DNA of 38,891 nucleotides from Candidatus Moraniibacteriota bacterium (GCA_008012175.1 SSEF01000025.1:1-38891); one strand, 5' to 3'. Positions 8,140-17,163 are shown, counted from the stretch's first letter. Program-made: numbers and translations. Notes: generated by a model not told the origin, from the sequence alone.

Positions 8140-10611
8140 CTACTGTATCCGCCAGGCGGTGGTGGCGCCTTGTTTCGAGACGAGGAGTTCGGATCCGTCG
8201 GCTGAGACCGAGAGCGTTTCGATATCCCCGAAAGATTCATGGTAGTACTGTCCGAGGAGCGTACCGGTAGCGGACCAGCGGATGATGCGCTTCTCTTGTC
8301 GATCGAGGGCGATGATATCACCCGACCGAGTGTCAAAAGCGAGAGCATCGGTTGAGAGGCTGGTCTTCGGCATGGAGAAGGCGACATTGGCATTCCGGCC
8401 GCGCGTGTAGAGCGCTGGTTTTCCAGCATCGTCAGAGACGAGGATATTCTCATATACCGCAAAGGCGGGTGATTCATCCGTTTTGACGGATTCTTTGGAC
8501 CAGGTCGTGGCCGTCCCGAAGCCACCTTCGGCCCGCGGGAAGCGATAGATGGCTCCTGATTTCTGGTCCAAGACGTATAGGTAGGTCAGGTACGTCCCGA
8601 TCGCCGATATGTTCGCTCCGGTCGGAAGCGGGAGAGTATTCTTTTCGAATTTCTCCGTGACGGCGCTCCAGAGGTAGAGTGTGTCTGATTCGCCGACTGC
8701 GAAGATGGCATCGAGATCGTCCATGCCGGCCGCGAGGCGGAGCTTCTCCGGCGTCGTAACTGACTTCTGTGTAGTGAGATTCACAACTGCTCGTTCCGTG
8801 CAGAGGATGGCGGCGTCATTGATGGTTGCGAGCACGACTGATCGAGAGTTATTTGTCGGGAACACGATCCGATTCCCAGAGAGGAGCGTGGCAAGGGGCT
8901 CGTCGGCAGGTGGAAAAACAGTCGTTACAGGCTTCTCTTCGGGAGTGGCCGGGGCATCCTGGATTGCCAATGGAGCATCCTCGGTCCGTATGATTGCGAT
9001 GATGCCGATGGCGGCTACTATGCTGGCTACCCCGATGACGGACCATTTTTCTTTCGGTGAAAGTGCCTGCCAGAGACCGGAAACCCAGGAAGCGAGAAAG
9101 AGCGCGACTCGGCGTATCTGGTCTGCGCGGCCCCGAACAGCGCTATTGATTCGCTGGGTGGAAGCGCTGAGTGCCGGCCTCAACCTGTCCAGATGTTTGC
9201 CGAACTCATTCAAGCGTTCCTTCGCTTCGGTGCCAAAAGTCATTTCTGGCTGGGCTTCGCGCTGAAAGAAGCGGCGAACGCGATCTGACGCCGGCGTCGC
9301 CAGGTCTGATTCCTCAGACGGTATGCTGGTCGCCGCCGCTCGCTCGATAGTTTCAGCCGGGGCGGTGATTATTGGTTTCGCTTCGGGCTCCGGCTGACGG
9401 AGCAAGGCTTCGACAGCCCGGACACGCTCGGCTTCTTCTTTGGCCCGGCGCTTGGCCGCCTGATTCTCTTCGAATGTTCGCTTCAGACTTCGAGCCTTGC
9501 GGGCGGCCGCTCGCCGGAGGAGCGAGAGCCGCGCGCCGGCCGCTCCGAAAGCGAGAGCACTTTCTTTGCCGATGCGGCGCGAAGCTTTCCGGGAAGCGAT
9601 ATTCCAAGCGCGCAGTCTCGTCTCGAATCCATGCTGGAAAAGCATCCAGCGCTCCTTCCAATGGTTATCAGCTGGTTCAAAAGCTTCATCTGGGGAGGCT
9701 TGAACATAGATATGCCCGGTCTTTTGATCAGTGTATCCACCGCGCTTCTCCTCGACCGATGGAGCAGCATCGATCGCAGCTTTGACCGATTGCTTGGCCT
9801 CGCGGGCCGCATTGAACGGCGCATCGCTCCAGACATTGTCGAGCGCCGGTGACGGTTTAGCGGGTACTGCCTTTACCTCTTTTGATCGTTGGAGTTCGAC
9901 TGGAGCGGAACAGGTGATGAGCGCAACCGCTGCGACCGGGAGCTCGTTGACGAGTGCGGTGCGGAGGAATTGTTCGAAGCCAGCCGGCCCGAGGCGATTG
10001 AGGCTGCGCCGGAGGTCTTCAGGAGAAAAGAGCGACCAGACGGCCGGGGAGAGTGCGAAAACGAGGTCGCCATCGAAAAGCTCGCCGCTTGAAACCTCCG
10101 TGAAGGTTTTCAGGGGGTGGGGTTCGCTTTCGGTATCAGCGAGGCCCTCACTGATCGAGCGAAGCGTTTCGTTTCGGGCCAGATAGATTTCGCCTTCGCC
10201 AGTCACGGAGAAGTTGAGCGTATTCTGACTGACCGCGCCGAGCGCTCCGTGCAGGTGTCCGAGCCAAGAGACGTTGCCATGCTTAACGATCTCAGCGAGG
10301 GCGACGTTGATTTTGTGGAGGGCGGTCTCAAAGCTCTCGACGGCACTACGCCGGGGGTTGGCGAAGTATTCTTTCTTGGCGACCGAGGCGAGGAAGTTCA
10401 CGATATAGGCGGCATCAGCATCGTGAATCTCGACTTCAAAGAAGCCGAAAAGCGTCCCGAGGCTTTGACCGGAGACATTGTCGCTCGCATAATGGAACGC
10501 AATGATATACGGCTCCTGGGAACGGCCGCTTCCTACGACGATCTCTCTGAAATTTTTCTCGAGCGGTGCCGGGGCGGTCTTTCCGGACCGGCTGTCGGTG
10601 CGTGAACGCAT
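8140..10611 (-). CDS. Membrane protein with degenerate PP2C-like N-terminal domain and C-terminal beta-propeller-like domain
   Basis: 823-aa ORF. N-terminal fold-like pattern (LFGFFEVEIHDADAAYIVNFL, SVTGEGEIYLAR, GDLVFALSPAVW); TM segment VIGVASIVAAIGIIAII; C-terminal repeats such as SADGSELLVSKQG. Confidence 0.7.
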   Translation of the reverse strand: MRSRTDSRSGKTAPAPLEKNFREIVVGSGRSQEPYIIAFHYASDNVSGQSLGTLFGFFEVEIHDADAAYIVNFLASVAKKEYFANPRRSAVESFETALHKINVALAEIVKHGNVSWLGHLHGALGAVSQNTLNFSVTGEGEIYLARNETLRSISEGLADTESEPHPLKTFTEVSSGELFDGDLVFALSPAVWSLFSPEDLRRSLNRLGPAGFEQFLRTALVNELPVAAVALITCSAPVELQRSKEVKAVPAKPSPALDNVWSDAPFNAAREAKQSVKAAIDAAPSVEEKRGGYTDQKTGHIYVQASPDEAFEPADNHWKERWMLFQHGFETRLRAWNIASRKASRRIGKESALAFGAAGARLSLLRRAAARKARSLKRTFEENQAAKRRAKEEAERVRAVEALLRQPEPEAKPIITAPAETIERAAATSIPSEESDLATPASDRVRRFFQREAQPEMTFGTEAKERLNEFGKHLDRLRPALSASTQRINSAVRGRADQIRRVALFLASWVSGLWQALSPKEKWSVIGVASIVAAIGIIAIIRTEDAPLAIQDAPATPEEKPVTTVFPPADEPLATLLSGNRIVFPTNNSRSVVLATINDAAILCTERAVVNLTTQKSVTTPEKLRLAAGMDDLDAIFAVGESDTLYLWSAVTEKFEKNTLPLPTGANISAIGTYLTYLYVLDQKSGAIYRFPRAEGGFGTATTWSKESVKTDESPAFAVYENILVSDDAGKPALYTRGRNANVAFSMPKTSLSTDALAFDTRSGDIIALDRQEKRIIRWSATGTLLGQYYHESFGDIETLSVSADGSELLVSKQGATTAWRIQ

Positions 10612-10691
10612 ACCCTATAGTATACCACAATTCCCTTGGGGAAAGTGTCATTTTGTCCCTCAATCAAGCCCTAAAGGTTAAAAAATGAGCT

Positions 10692-10720
10692 TTGACTTTT
10701 TCGAGGGCCGTTCGTATACT
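10692..10720 (+). promoter_or_regulatory. Sigma70-type promoter
   Basis: TTGACT-N17-TATACT upstream of the ATG at 10764. Confidence 0.7.
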
Positions 10721-10763
10721 GGGGCTATCGCACCTAACTCATGTAACGGCTGATTTCTCCACT

Positions 10764-11369
10764 ATGTCTGTTGCGCTCTTCGAAGCGCTCTTTGGATCCC
10801 GCCCGAGAGCCCGTCTCATCCGTTTCTTTACGATGAATCCTGAGGTCGAATTTTCGGTCACCGACATATCGGAGAAGACTTTCCTTTCCCGTAATGATGT
10901 CTTGCGTGAGGTAAAGCGTCTCGCCAAGATGAAGTTCGTCACGGAGAAATCGCGCCAGGGAAAGAAGGTGTACGTGAGCAATACGGATTTTCCGTTCTAC
11001 CTCGAGATGAAGACGCTCGCATCGAAGCTGAACGTGAACGCCCAATCCCAGGTCTTTCGCAAGCTGAAGACGGTTGGCGAGGTAAAGCTTATCCTCATCA
11101 GCGGACTGTTCCTAAACTACCCGAAGGCCAAGGTCGACATGGTGCTAGTGGTGAACAATATTAACCGGGCCAAGCTCCGGCAAGCAATCAGCTACCTCGA
11201 GGCGGAGGTAGGGAAGGAGATCCGCTTCGTCCTCATGAATAGCGAGGAGCTCCACTATCGTTTGAATATGCTCGACCGCTTCTTCATCGAATTTCTCGAG
11301 GGCCCGTACGAGGTGGTCGTGAACAAAGTGGCCGAACTGAAGCGCTTTATCGCTGGAATGCGCAAATAA
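10764..11369 (+). CDS. Winged-helix transcriptional regulator-like protein with nucleotidyltransferase-like C-terminus
   Basis: MSVALFEALFGSRPRARLIRFFTMNPEVEFSVTDISEKTFLSRNDVLREVKRL. The ORF-track start at 10692 lies inside the promoter, so ATG 10764 is preferred. Confidence 0.75.
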   Translation: MSVALFEALFGSRPRARLIRFFTMNPEVEFSVTDISEKTFLSRNDVLREVKRLAKMKFVTEKSRQGKKVYVSNTDFPFYLEMKTLASKLNVNAQSQVFRKLKTVGEVKLILISGLFLNYPKAKVDMVLVVNNINRAKLRQAISYLEAEVGKEIRFVLMNSEELHYRLNMLDRFFIEFLEGPYEVVVNKVAELKRFIAGMRK

Positions 11370-11372
11370 GCC

Positions 11373-12470
11373 ATGGATTTGACTGCCATTATTATTGCTG
11401 TCGCCCTTCTCCTTGTTGGTGGAGCGGCATTTTTTGCGGTCTCGTTCTTCCAATCGCGCCTTCGCGCGCTCGAGGAGAAACGCACCCTCCTCGAACGTCA
11501 GGTCGCTGACCTGGGTCAGGGGATGCGCCAGGACATGCATCAGTTTTCGACGACGCTTTTCCAACAGTTTCACAATATGCAGACGACGCTCGATAAGCGC
11601 CTGAACGACAATACGGCGCGTCTCGACCAGCGTCTCGAAAATGCTGGGAAACAGTTTCTCGATGTTCGGGAACGACTTGCTGAGATGAACAAGACGAATG
11701 AGCAGATCTTGGAGGTGACCAAGGATGTGGCATCCCTTCAGGACATCCTGAAGGCGCCGAAGATCCGGGGCGGGTTCGGCGAAGCGATGCTTGGCGATAT
11801 CCTCTCTCAGATGCTACCGGCCGACTGCTATACGCTTCAGCACATGTTCAAGACGGGGGAGACAGTCGATGCGCTCATTACCTTGCGGGGTGGTTCGATC
11901 AGTGTCGACTCAAAGTTTCCGCTCGAGAACTTCAAGCGCGTCATTTCACTCGAGAACGAAGCCGATCGTGCTGCTGCACGCCGCCAGTTCATCGCTGATG
12001 TCAAGAAACATGTCGATGCTATATCGTCGAAGTACATCTTGCCGAGCGAGGGGACGCTCGATTGGGCGCTCATGTACATACCGGCTGAAAACGTTTATTA
12101 CGAGATCATCATCAAGGACGAGGATCATCAGGGGTTGTACGAGTATTTCAACAAGAAACGCGTGATCCCTGTCTCGCCGAACTCGTTCTATGCTTACCTG
12201 AAGACGATTATGTTCGGCCTCCAGGGGATGCAGATCGAAAAGCGTGCCAAGGAGATGTTCGTCCAACTGGAGCGGCTTGGACAGGAGTTCGGGAGATTCA
12301 ATGAAGAGTTTGAGCTCGTCGGTAAGCACCTCGGCAATGCCAATAAGAAGTACGAGGATGCCGAGAAACGGCTCATGAAGTTCGATGATCAGATGAGGCG
12401 GACGAGGCTCGCGGCGCCGGAGGAAGATCGGTCATTGGACGAGTCGAAGCAGGCAACTTTAGGCGTATGA
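11373..12470 (+). CDS. rmuC: DNA recombination protein RmuC
   Basis: N-terminal TM plus coiled coil; core motifs GGFGEAMLGDILSQMLP, VDSKFPLENFKR, YIPAENVYYEII, VIPVSPNSFYAYL. Confidence 0.9.
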   Translation: MDLTAIIIAVALLLVGGAAFFAVSFFQSRLRALEEKRTLLERQVADLGQGMRQDMHQFSTTLFQQFHNMQTTLDKRLNDNTARLDQRLENAGKQFLDVRERLAEMNKTNEQILEVTKDVASLQDILKAPKIRGGFGEAMLGDILSQMLPADCYTLQHMFKTGETVDALITLRGGSISVDSKFPLENFKRVISLENEADRAAARRQFIADVKKHVDAISSKYILPSEGTLDWALMYIPAENVYYEIIIKDEDHQGLYEYFNKKRVIPVSPNSFYAYLKTIMFGLQGMQIEKRAKEMFVQLERLGQEFGRFNEEFELVGKHLGNANKKYEDAEKRLMKFDDQMRRTRLAAPEEDRSLDESKQATLGV

Positions 12471-12835
12471 CGGATATGGAATCGGCCTTGTCTCCGGAAA
12501 AGCTGTACCGCACGAGTCGGGTCTGGATCTGGCGTGCGGGCCTCATCATCCAGGTCGGGCTGCTTGGGATCATCGCTTTCTTTATACGTCCATCATCCGA
12601 CCCGCTTATCCTCAGATACAACGCTTTTTTTGGCGTCGATTTGCTCGGGACTTGGTGGCAAGTGTATCTTATCCCGGGTATCAGTCTCCTTTTCTTCATC
12701 GGGAATCTTGGTCTCGCGGCTCTTTTGGCGCGGCGGTCGGCGTATCTTGCAGCGACTATCCTTTGTTATGGGTCGCTGCTCATTATTTTTTCTGGGGCGA
12801 TTGCGGTAGCGGCGCTCGTTTCGATCAACTCCTGA
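12467..12835 (+). CDS. Small multi-pass membrane protein
   Basis: 122 aa with three hydrophobic segments; ATGA overlap with the rmuC stop. Confidence 0.65.
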   Translation: MTDMESALSPEKLYRTSRVWIWRAGLIIQVGLLGIIAFFIRPSSDPLILRYNAFFGVDLLGTWWQVYLIPGISLLFFIGNLGLAALLARRSAYLAATILCYGSLLIIFSGAIAVAALVSINS

Positions 12836-12847
12836 TACACCTCGGGT

Positions 12848-13876
12848 ATGTTTCATGGGCCGGACTTCTATCTCGTTTCCTGGGGAGCGGCGCTTATTTC
12901 GGCCGTGATCGCTTTTTTCCTTGTTACTCGTGTCTCATGGCTACAGCGTCTGATCGTTCGGAACGAAACGGGGCGAAGCGCTCTCTCGCCCGCGTACTAT
13001 CGGCTAGGCGGAGCAGTGCTTGCCATTCTCTTTCTCACCATCCTCTTTGCTGACATCCGGCTTGAGCGAAGCGCCCCTTTTATGGCGCTTTGCATCGGTT
13101 CATTGGCGATCATTGTTTTTTCGATTGCTGATGATTTTAGCCATGTTCCGTGGCCATGGCATATCTTGTTTCAGACGCTTCTTGGCGGACTCGTCTTCTC
13201 ATCAGGGATGCAGCCTGATTTCGGACTTCATGTTTCGTGGCTTCCAGACCACTGGCTGACGATATCGGCTCTGGTCGGTATTGTTGCCTGGGTCATCCTT
13301 ATCATGAATGCGCTCAACTGGGTTGATGGGACGGATGGTCTGATGCCGGGTATTGCGGCATTTTCCTTCGCTACTATTTTCCTGCTGGCGCTCAGGCCCG
13401 AGGTAAATCAACCAGCCATCGCCATCCTCTCTCTGACACTCCTCGGACTTTCGCTCGGCCTCCTTTTTTTCAATTGGTATCCGGCCAAGATCATCGCTGG
13501 TACAGGCGGAGCGTACTTCCTCGGTTTCGCTCTCGCCACGCTCGCCTTGTATGCTGGTACGAAAGTCGCGACGCTGCTCATGGTGCTGGCGATCCCGGTC
13601 TTTGATGCGCTGTTTGTCCTGGTTCGGCGCCTCATCGGAGGACGATCGTTATTTCTCCCTGACAAGGCTCATTTGCATCACCTCCTGTTGGCTCGCGGAT
13701 GGCAGCCGGCAACGGTCGCATCGGTATACCTTTCGTTTACTGCCTGCCTCGGACTTCTCGCCCTCATGCTCCGGGATATGGGGAAGGTATTTGCATTCAG
13801 TCTCGTCGGGCTCCTGATCGCCGCGGCGACCATGCTCCTTCACTGGTCTCTCCGAAACACCCAAAAAGTTAGCTAA
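12848..13876 (+). CDS. Glycosyltransferase family 4 (MraY/WecA-like undecaprenyl-phosphate sugar-1-phosphate transferase)
   Basis: Multi-pass membrane protein; motifs NALNWVDGTDGLMPG, GGAYFLGFAL, DALFVLVRRLIGGRSLFLPDKAHLHHLLL. Confidence 0.9.
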   Translation: MFHGPDFYLVSWGAALISAVIAFFLVTRVSWLQRLIVRNETGRSALSPAYYRLGGAVLAILFLTILFADIRLERSAPFMALCIGSLAIIVFSIADDFSHVPWPWHILFQTLLGGLVFSSGMQPDFGLHVSWLPDHWLTISALVGIVAWVILIMNALNWVDGTDGLMPGIAAFSFATIFLLALRPEVNQPAIAILSLTLLGLSLGLLFFNWYPAKIIAGTGGAYFLGFALATLALYAGTKVATLLMVLAIPVFDALFVLVRRLIGGRSLFLPDKAHLHHLLLARGWQPATVASVYLSFTACLGLLALMLRDMGKVFAFSLVGLLIAAATMLLHWSLRNTQKVS

Positions 13877-13887
13877 AATTATCAATT

Positions 13888-14361
13888 ATGACTGTTTCTC
13901 CAACCACCCGACGCCGGGGAGTGATCGCTGCGGTAATACTTGCTTTCATCGCCGCACTGTTTGTCCAATCCAGGCTCGATTCGGCGATTGACTCGACGGA
14001 TCGCGATCTCCCGACCCATGCGGTGACATATGGTGACGTCTGGCCGCTCGATGTCGCCAACACGGATGCACTCCGTTCGCTCGGACTCGGGGAGCGCGAC
14101 AGTTATCCGGCCGGCCGGGGCATGCTTTTTGTCTTTGATAGGCCGTACCCGTACGGATTCTGGATGAAAGGCATGCGATTTTCGATCGATATGGTTTTTC
14201 TTTCCCGGGGCCGGGTTGTTTTCATCGAACGCGGTATCGGTCCGGAAGATAGGAGAATCGTAACGCCTCCGGTCCCGGTTGATCAGGTGATCGAATTCAA
14301 TGCGGGCGAGGCTCAGGATATCTCGCTTGGCGATAGGATTTGGTATTGGCAGGGGTTCTGA
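13888..14361 (+). CDS. DUF192 family protein with N-terminal membrane anchor
   Basis: GMLFVFDRPYPYGFWMKGMRFSIDMVFLSRGRVVFIE is the classic DUF192 signature. Confidence 0.88.
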   Translation: MTVSPTTRRRGVIAAVILAFIAALFVQSRLDSAIDSTDRDLPTHAVTYGDVWPLDVANTDALRSLGLGERDSYPAGRGMLFVFDRPYPYGFWMKGMRFSIDMVFLSRGRVVFIERGIGPEDRRIVTPPVPVDQVIEFNAGEAQDISLGDRIWYWQGF

Positions 14362-14386
14362 ATTTCGAAAAATCCCCTCTGAAAAG

Positions 14387-14415
14387 CCAAAAACCCCGGA
14401 GTCCGGGGTTTTTGG
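14387..14415. terminator. Rho-independent terminator
   Basis: Perfect 13-bp hairpin CCAAAAACCCCGG-agt-CCGGGGTTTTTGG. Confidence 0.85.
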
Positions 14416-14464
14416 TGCAATTGCGGAAGGTACAGCAGTACTGCGTTTCTAGCAGAGCGAGTGT

Positions 14465-15046
14465 TTACGATCGGTAGGCTGCGACACGGCTCGAGTACTT
14501 TTTCAAGTTCTGGAGCTGCTTGTCGGAGAGCTGCTTCGAGTGGTCGATGGCCTGGCGGATCATGTCCTTGGAAAATTCCGCAGACTGTCCGACGGCGAGC
14601 GGCCCACGTTCCTTGAGCTGCTTTCGGAGATAGTCCTCGACGTAGACCTTGTGTTCACCGGTAAGCGATGAATCCGGAGACTTCTCGAGATAGTTCGCGA
14701 GAGCGCGTCGGGCGAGGTGGGTTGTCCCATCGCCTTTGGTTGCGGTCTCAATAAACGAACCCTCAGTCTCGCGGCTCAGCTCTTTCGGAGTGGTTACGGT
14801 TTTCGACTGATCGTTGGCCTTTACGTCAGCCGTCTTGATCGAATCCATCGTTTCGGATTCCGTCGCGACGGTCATGTCGTCGGCGCTGTCGATAGTCTCG
14901 TCCGCACGCTGCGAGTAGGAGTAAATGCCGAGTGCGATCGCTGCTACGATAAAGAAGCTGACGATGACGCGGAGATTCTCCTGGAGCCAGGCTTTCGCCT
15001 GATCAGTGACACGTTCTTCTTCGTTCATGTTCATGTTTTCATCCAT
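14465..15046 (-). CDS. Membrane-anchored hypothetical protein
   Basis: MDENMNMNEEERVTDQAKAWLQENLRVIVSFFIVAAIALGIYSY. ATG at 15046 preceded by agagaggtgact. Confidence 0.7.
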   Translation of the reverse strand: MDENMNMNEEERVTDQAKAWLQENLRVIVSFFIVAAIALGIYSYSQRADETIDSADDMTVATESETMDSIKTADVKANDQSKTVTTPKELSRETEGSFIETATKGDGTTHLARRALANYLEKSPDSSLTGEHKVYVEDYLRKQLKERGPLAVGQSAEFSKDMIRQAIDHSKQLSDKQLQNLKKYSSRVAAYRS

Positions 15047-15165
15047 AAGAGTCACCTCTCTTCCTAGCTTTACAGATTATCTTGTGAATGTGCCGCTTGC
15101 GTTGAAGCTCCAATGGGAGCCCTTTTCCTTTGAGAAAAGAGCCTCATTCGCCCATTTCTTCCCTC

Positions 15166-15194
15166 ATAGTACGGTGCGGGTGGAGGGGTGTCAA
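15166..15194 (-). promoter_or_regulatory. Sigma70-type promoter for the 14465-15046 gene
   Basis: Minus strand TTGACA-N17-TACTAT. Confidence 0.65.
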
Positions 15195-15288
15195 TCTACA
15201 CAACAAACTAGCTTTTCAGCTTAATGAAGCCTGAAAATGACGCTATTTCCAGTCTCGACCGTGAGAAGTCGCTTTCCTTGCCCTGTTA

Positions 15289-15317
15289 GCTCATGCTGAA
15301 TTTTATTCAGCATGAGC
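15289..15317. repeat. Perfect stem-loop in an AT-rich intergenic region
   Basis: GCTCATGCTGAA-tttta-TTCAGCATGAGC (12-bp arms, no T tract). Confidence 0.7.
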
Positions 15318-15654
15318 GCGATGTGGAGCGTTATTTTTTCTTGCGAAATTTTTGATCGATGCATGAAGTGCATCATTGATTCAGGAATAAAAAAATTCGA
15401 GAGTAGTAAAAAATAATACGATCAATTTTTTTTTTAAAAAACTTACAGTGAGTAGTAGTCATAATCTGATCTGATAACGTTCGATGCTCTTGACATTTGT
15501 ACTATGCAAATTTTTCGAAAAGAGTATAATGAAAGTGTGTGAGAAACTTCACACGTGCGTGAAACAAAATTGTTTCACAAACAAAGAGAAAAATAACATC
15601 GTGACCGTAAACATACGGAAGCGAAAACAAAATTTTGGAAGGAGGTGACCTATC

Positions 15655-15741
15655 ATGGCAACAAAGAAAAAGAAGGTAGCCAAGAAGAAGAAGGTGACCA
15701 AGAAGAAGGCTGCTAAGAAGACCTCGAAGCGCCGCGCCTAA
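15655..15741 (+). CDS. 28-aa lysine-rich basic protein (MATKKKKVAKKKKVTKKKAAKKTSKRRA)
   Basis: Below the ORF-track cutoff. Strong SD ggaaggaggtgacc 4 nt before the ATG; followed by a perfect terminator hairpin. Confidence 0.8.
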   Translation: MATKKKKVAKKKKVTKKKAAKKTSKRRA

Positions 15742-15760
15742 TTGGCACGTTTCACTTCTT

Positions 15761-15790
15761 ACAAAAGCTCCGCTTAGGCGGAGCTTTTGT
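15761..15790. terminator. Bidirectional terminator between the 28-aa gene (+) and prmC (-)
   Basis: Perfect 13-bp hairpin ACAAAAGCTCCGC-ttag-GCGGAGCTTTTGT. Confidence 0.85.
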
Positions 15791-16676
15791 TTTGTGTTTT
15801 TTCAATAACGCCGATGACGAGGCGGGATTTTCCGGCAAGGTCGGGGACGATCTCGAGCGATGAAAGCGTGGTGATATCAGCGAAGAGAGCAGGGAGTTTT
15901 TTTGCCTGTTCAGGGCTTATTTCAAGGAAAAAATTGACTCTTGCTCCCGCTCTATTGATAGCGCGGAGCTCGGCCACAAGGCGGCGATAGTGGTCGAGTC
16001 CGTCTTTCCCTGATACGAGCGCGCTCTTGGGCTCGTAGCGTTTCACATTCGGCGCCGCCGATCGGTAGATCGTGTCCGAAAGATAGGGGAGATTGGCGAG
16101 AACAAATAATTCATCGTAGCTCGTGAGTCGTTTCGATAGTCGCGCGAGCAGGTCGCTCTTCAGGAATCGGATCGTACTGATCTGCTGATGCTTCGCATTT
16201 TTGCGAGCAGAGCGGAGCGCAGCCGCTTCGCTATCGACTGCAAACCAAGAAATATTTTTTCGCACGACCGATGATCCGAGCGAGAGGAAAACGCTTTCTA
16301 TGATTGCGCCAGTACCCGTACCGACATCGATGACAGCGCATTTCTTTTTCGCGTGCGCGTGTTCTGAGATTTTTTTTATCGCGATATCGACCAGTAATTC
16401 CGTTTCCGGCCGCGGGATGAGGACGCCTGGACCGACGAAAAAATCTCGGCCATAGAATTCGCGCGTACCAGTGATGTAGGCGACCGGTTCATGCTTCATC
16501 GCGCGCGCGATGAATGCCCGATAGCGTCTCAATTGAGCGAGTGTCAATTTGGTTTCGCCATAGGCCATGAGAAAGACCCGATCTCGGCCGATCGCATGGG
16601 AAAGCAAGACCTCCCGGTCGAGCCGCGGGAGAGAGGGGGGGGGTTTGAGGGCTTCAGCGATGGTCAAATCCGGCAT
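15774..16676 (-). CDS. prmC: Peptide chain release factor N5-glutamine methyltransferase
   Basis: HemK-type motifs: YITGTREFYGRDFFVGPGVLIPRPETELLVD, VIDVGTGTGAI, ANLPYL. Lies downstream of prfA on the same strand. Confidence 0.88.
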   Translation of the reverse strand: MPDLTIAEALKPPPSLPRLDREVLLSHAIGRDRVFLMAYGETKLTLAQLRRYRAFIARAMKHEPVAYITGTREFYGRDFFVGPGVLIPRPETELLVDIAIKKISEHAHAKKKCAVIDVGTGTGAIIESVFLSLGSSVVRKNISWFAVDSEAAALRSARKNAKHQQISTIRFLKSDLLARLSKRLTSYDELFVLANLPYLSDTIYRSAAPNVKRYEPKSALVSGKDGLDHYRRLVAELRAINRAGARVNFFLEISPEQAKKLPALFADITTLSSLEIVPDLAGKSRLVIGVIEKTQNKSSA

Positions 16677-16707
16677 ATTTGTGGCTCATTTAAGCCGTAT
16701 CTAACAG

Positions 16708-16736
16708 TTGACTAAATTTAAATTTTATGCTAATAT
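16708..16736 (+). promoter_or_regulatory. Sigma70-type promoter with extended -10
   Basis: TTGACT-N17-TAATAT with TGC before the -10. Confidence 0.55.
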
Positions 16737-16800
16737 AGTATTTCGTTCGTTCCCATTTCAACCCGCCGTTCTGTCGGCATACAACCTGGAGTAGAAGATA

Positions 16801-17163
16801 ATGTTGAAATTCATTTTGCGTGCGTTTCTGGCGACCATGTGGCTTGTGGCTGCGTTACCTGCGATGTACTTCTTCGGTGATCCGGCAGCAAGACTGTTGA
16901 TGTACCTGATCGACCAGATTCCAATCGTGTCGAGCAACGTGATGTGGCTGAAGATCATGCTGATGGTTGCGGTCAGTTGTCTCGCCTTGTTCATGCTCGG
17001 AGGGGTGATCGTTCTGACCTTCAGTTTGTCGTTCAGGATACTGACTCGCTATGCTGACTTGCCTAGCTTTCAGGAGATAGCAGCATTCTTCGGGTCCAAT
17101 CTGAAGAGTCCAACGGAAACGACGACTTCACACCAGACGAAGGGTGAAGTTCAGAAAGCTTGA
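16801..17163 (+). CDS. Small membrane protein, hypothetical
   Basis: 120 aa with two hydrophobic segments; own promoter; opposite strand to the flanking prmC and prfA. Confidence 0.65.
   Translation: MLKFILRAFLATMWLVAALPAMYFFGDPAARLLMYLIDQIPIVSSNVMWLKIMLMVAVSCLALFMLGGVIVLTFSLSFRILTRYADLPSFQEIAAFFGSNLKSPTETTTSHQTKGEVQKA

Noticed and set aside
13888-14361. DUF192 gene as a new system component
   Set aside because: Standard widespread family with typical motif; nothing unusual in its context.
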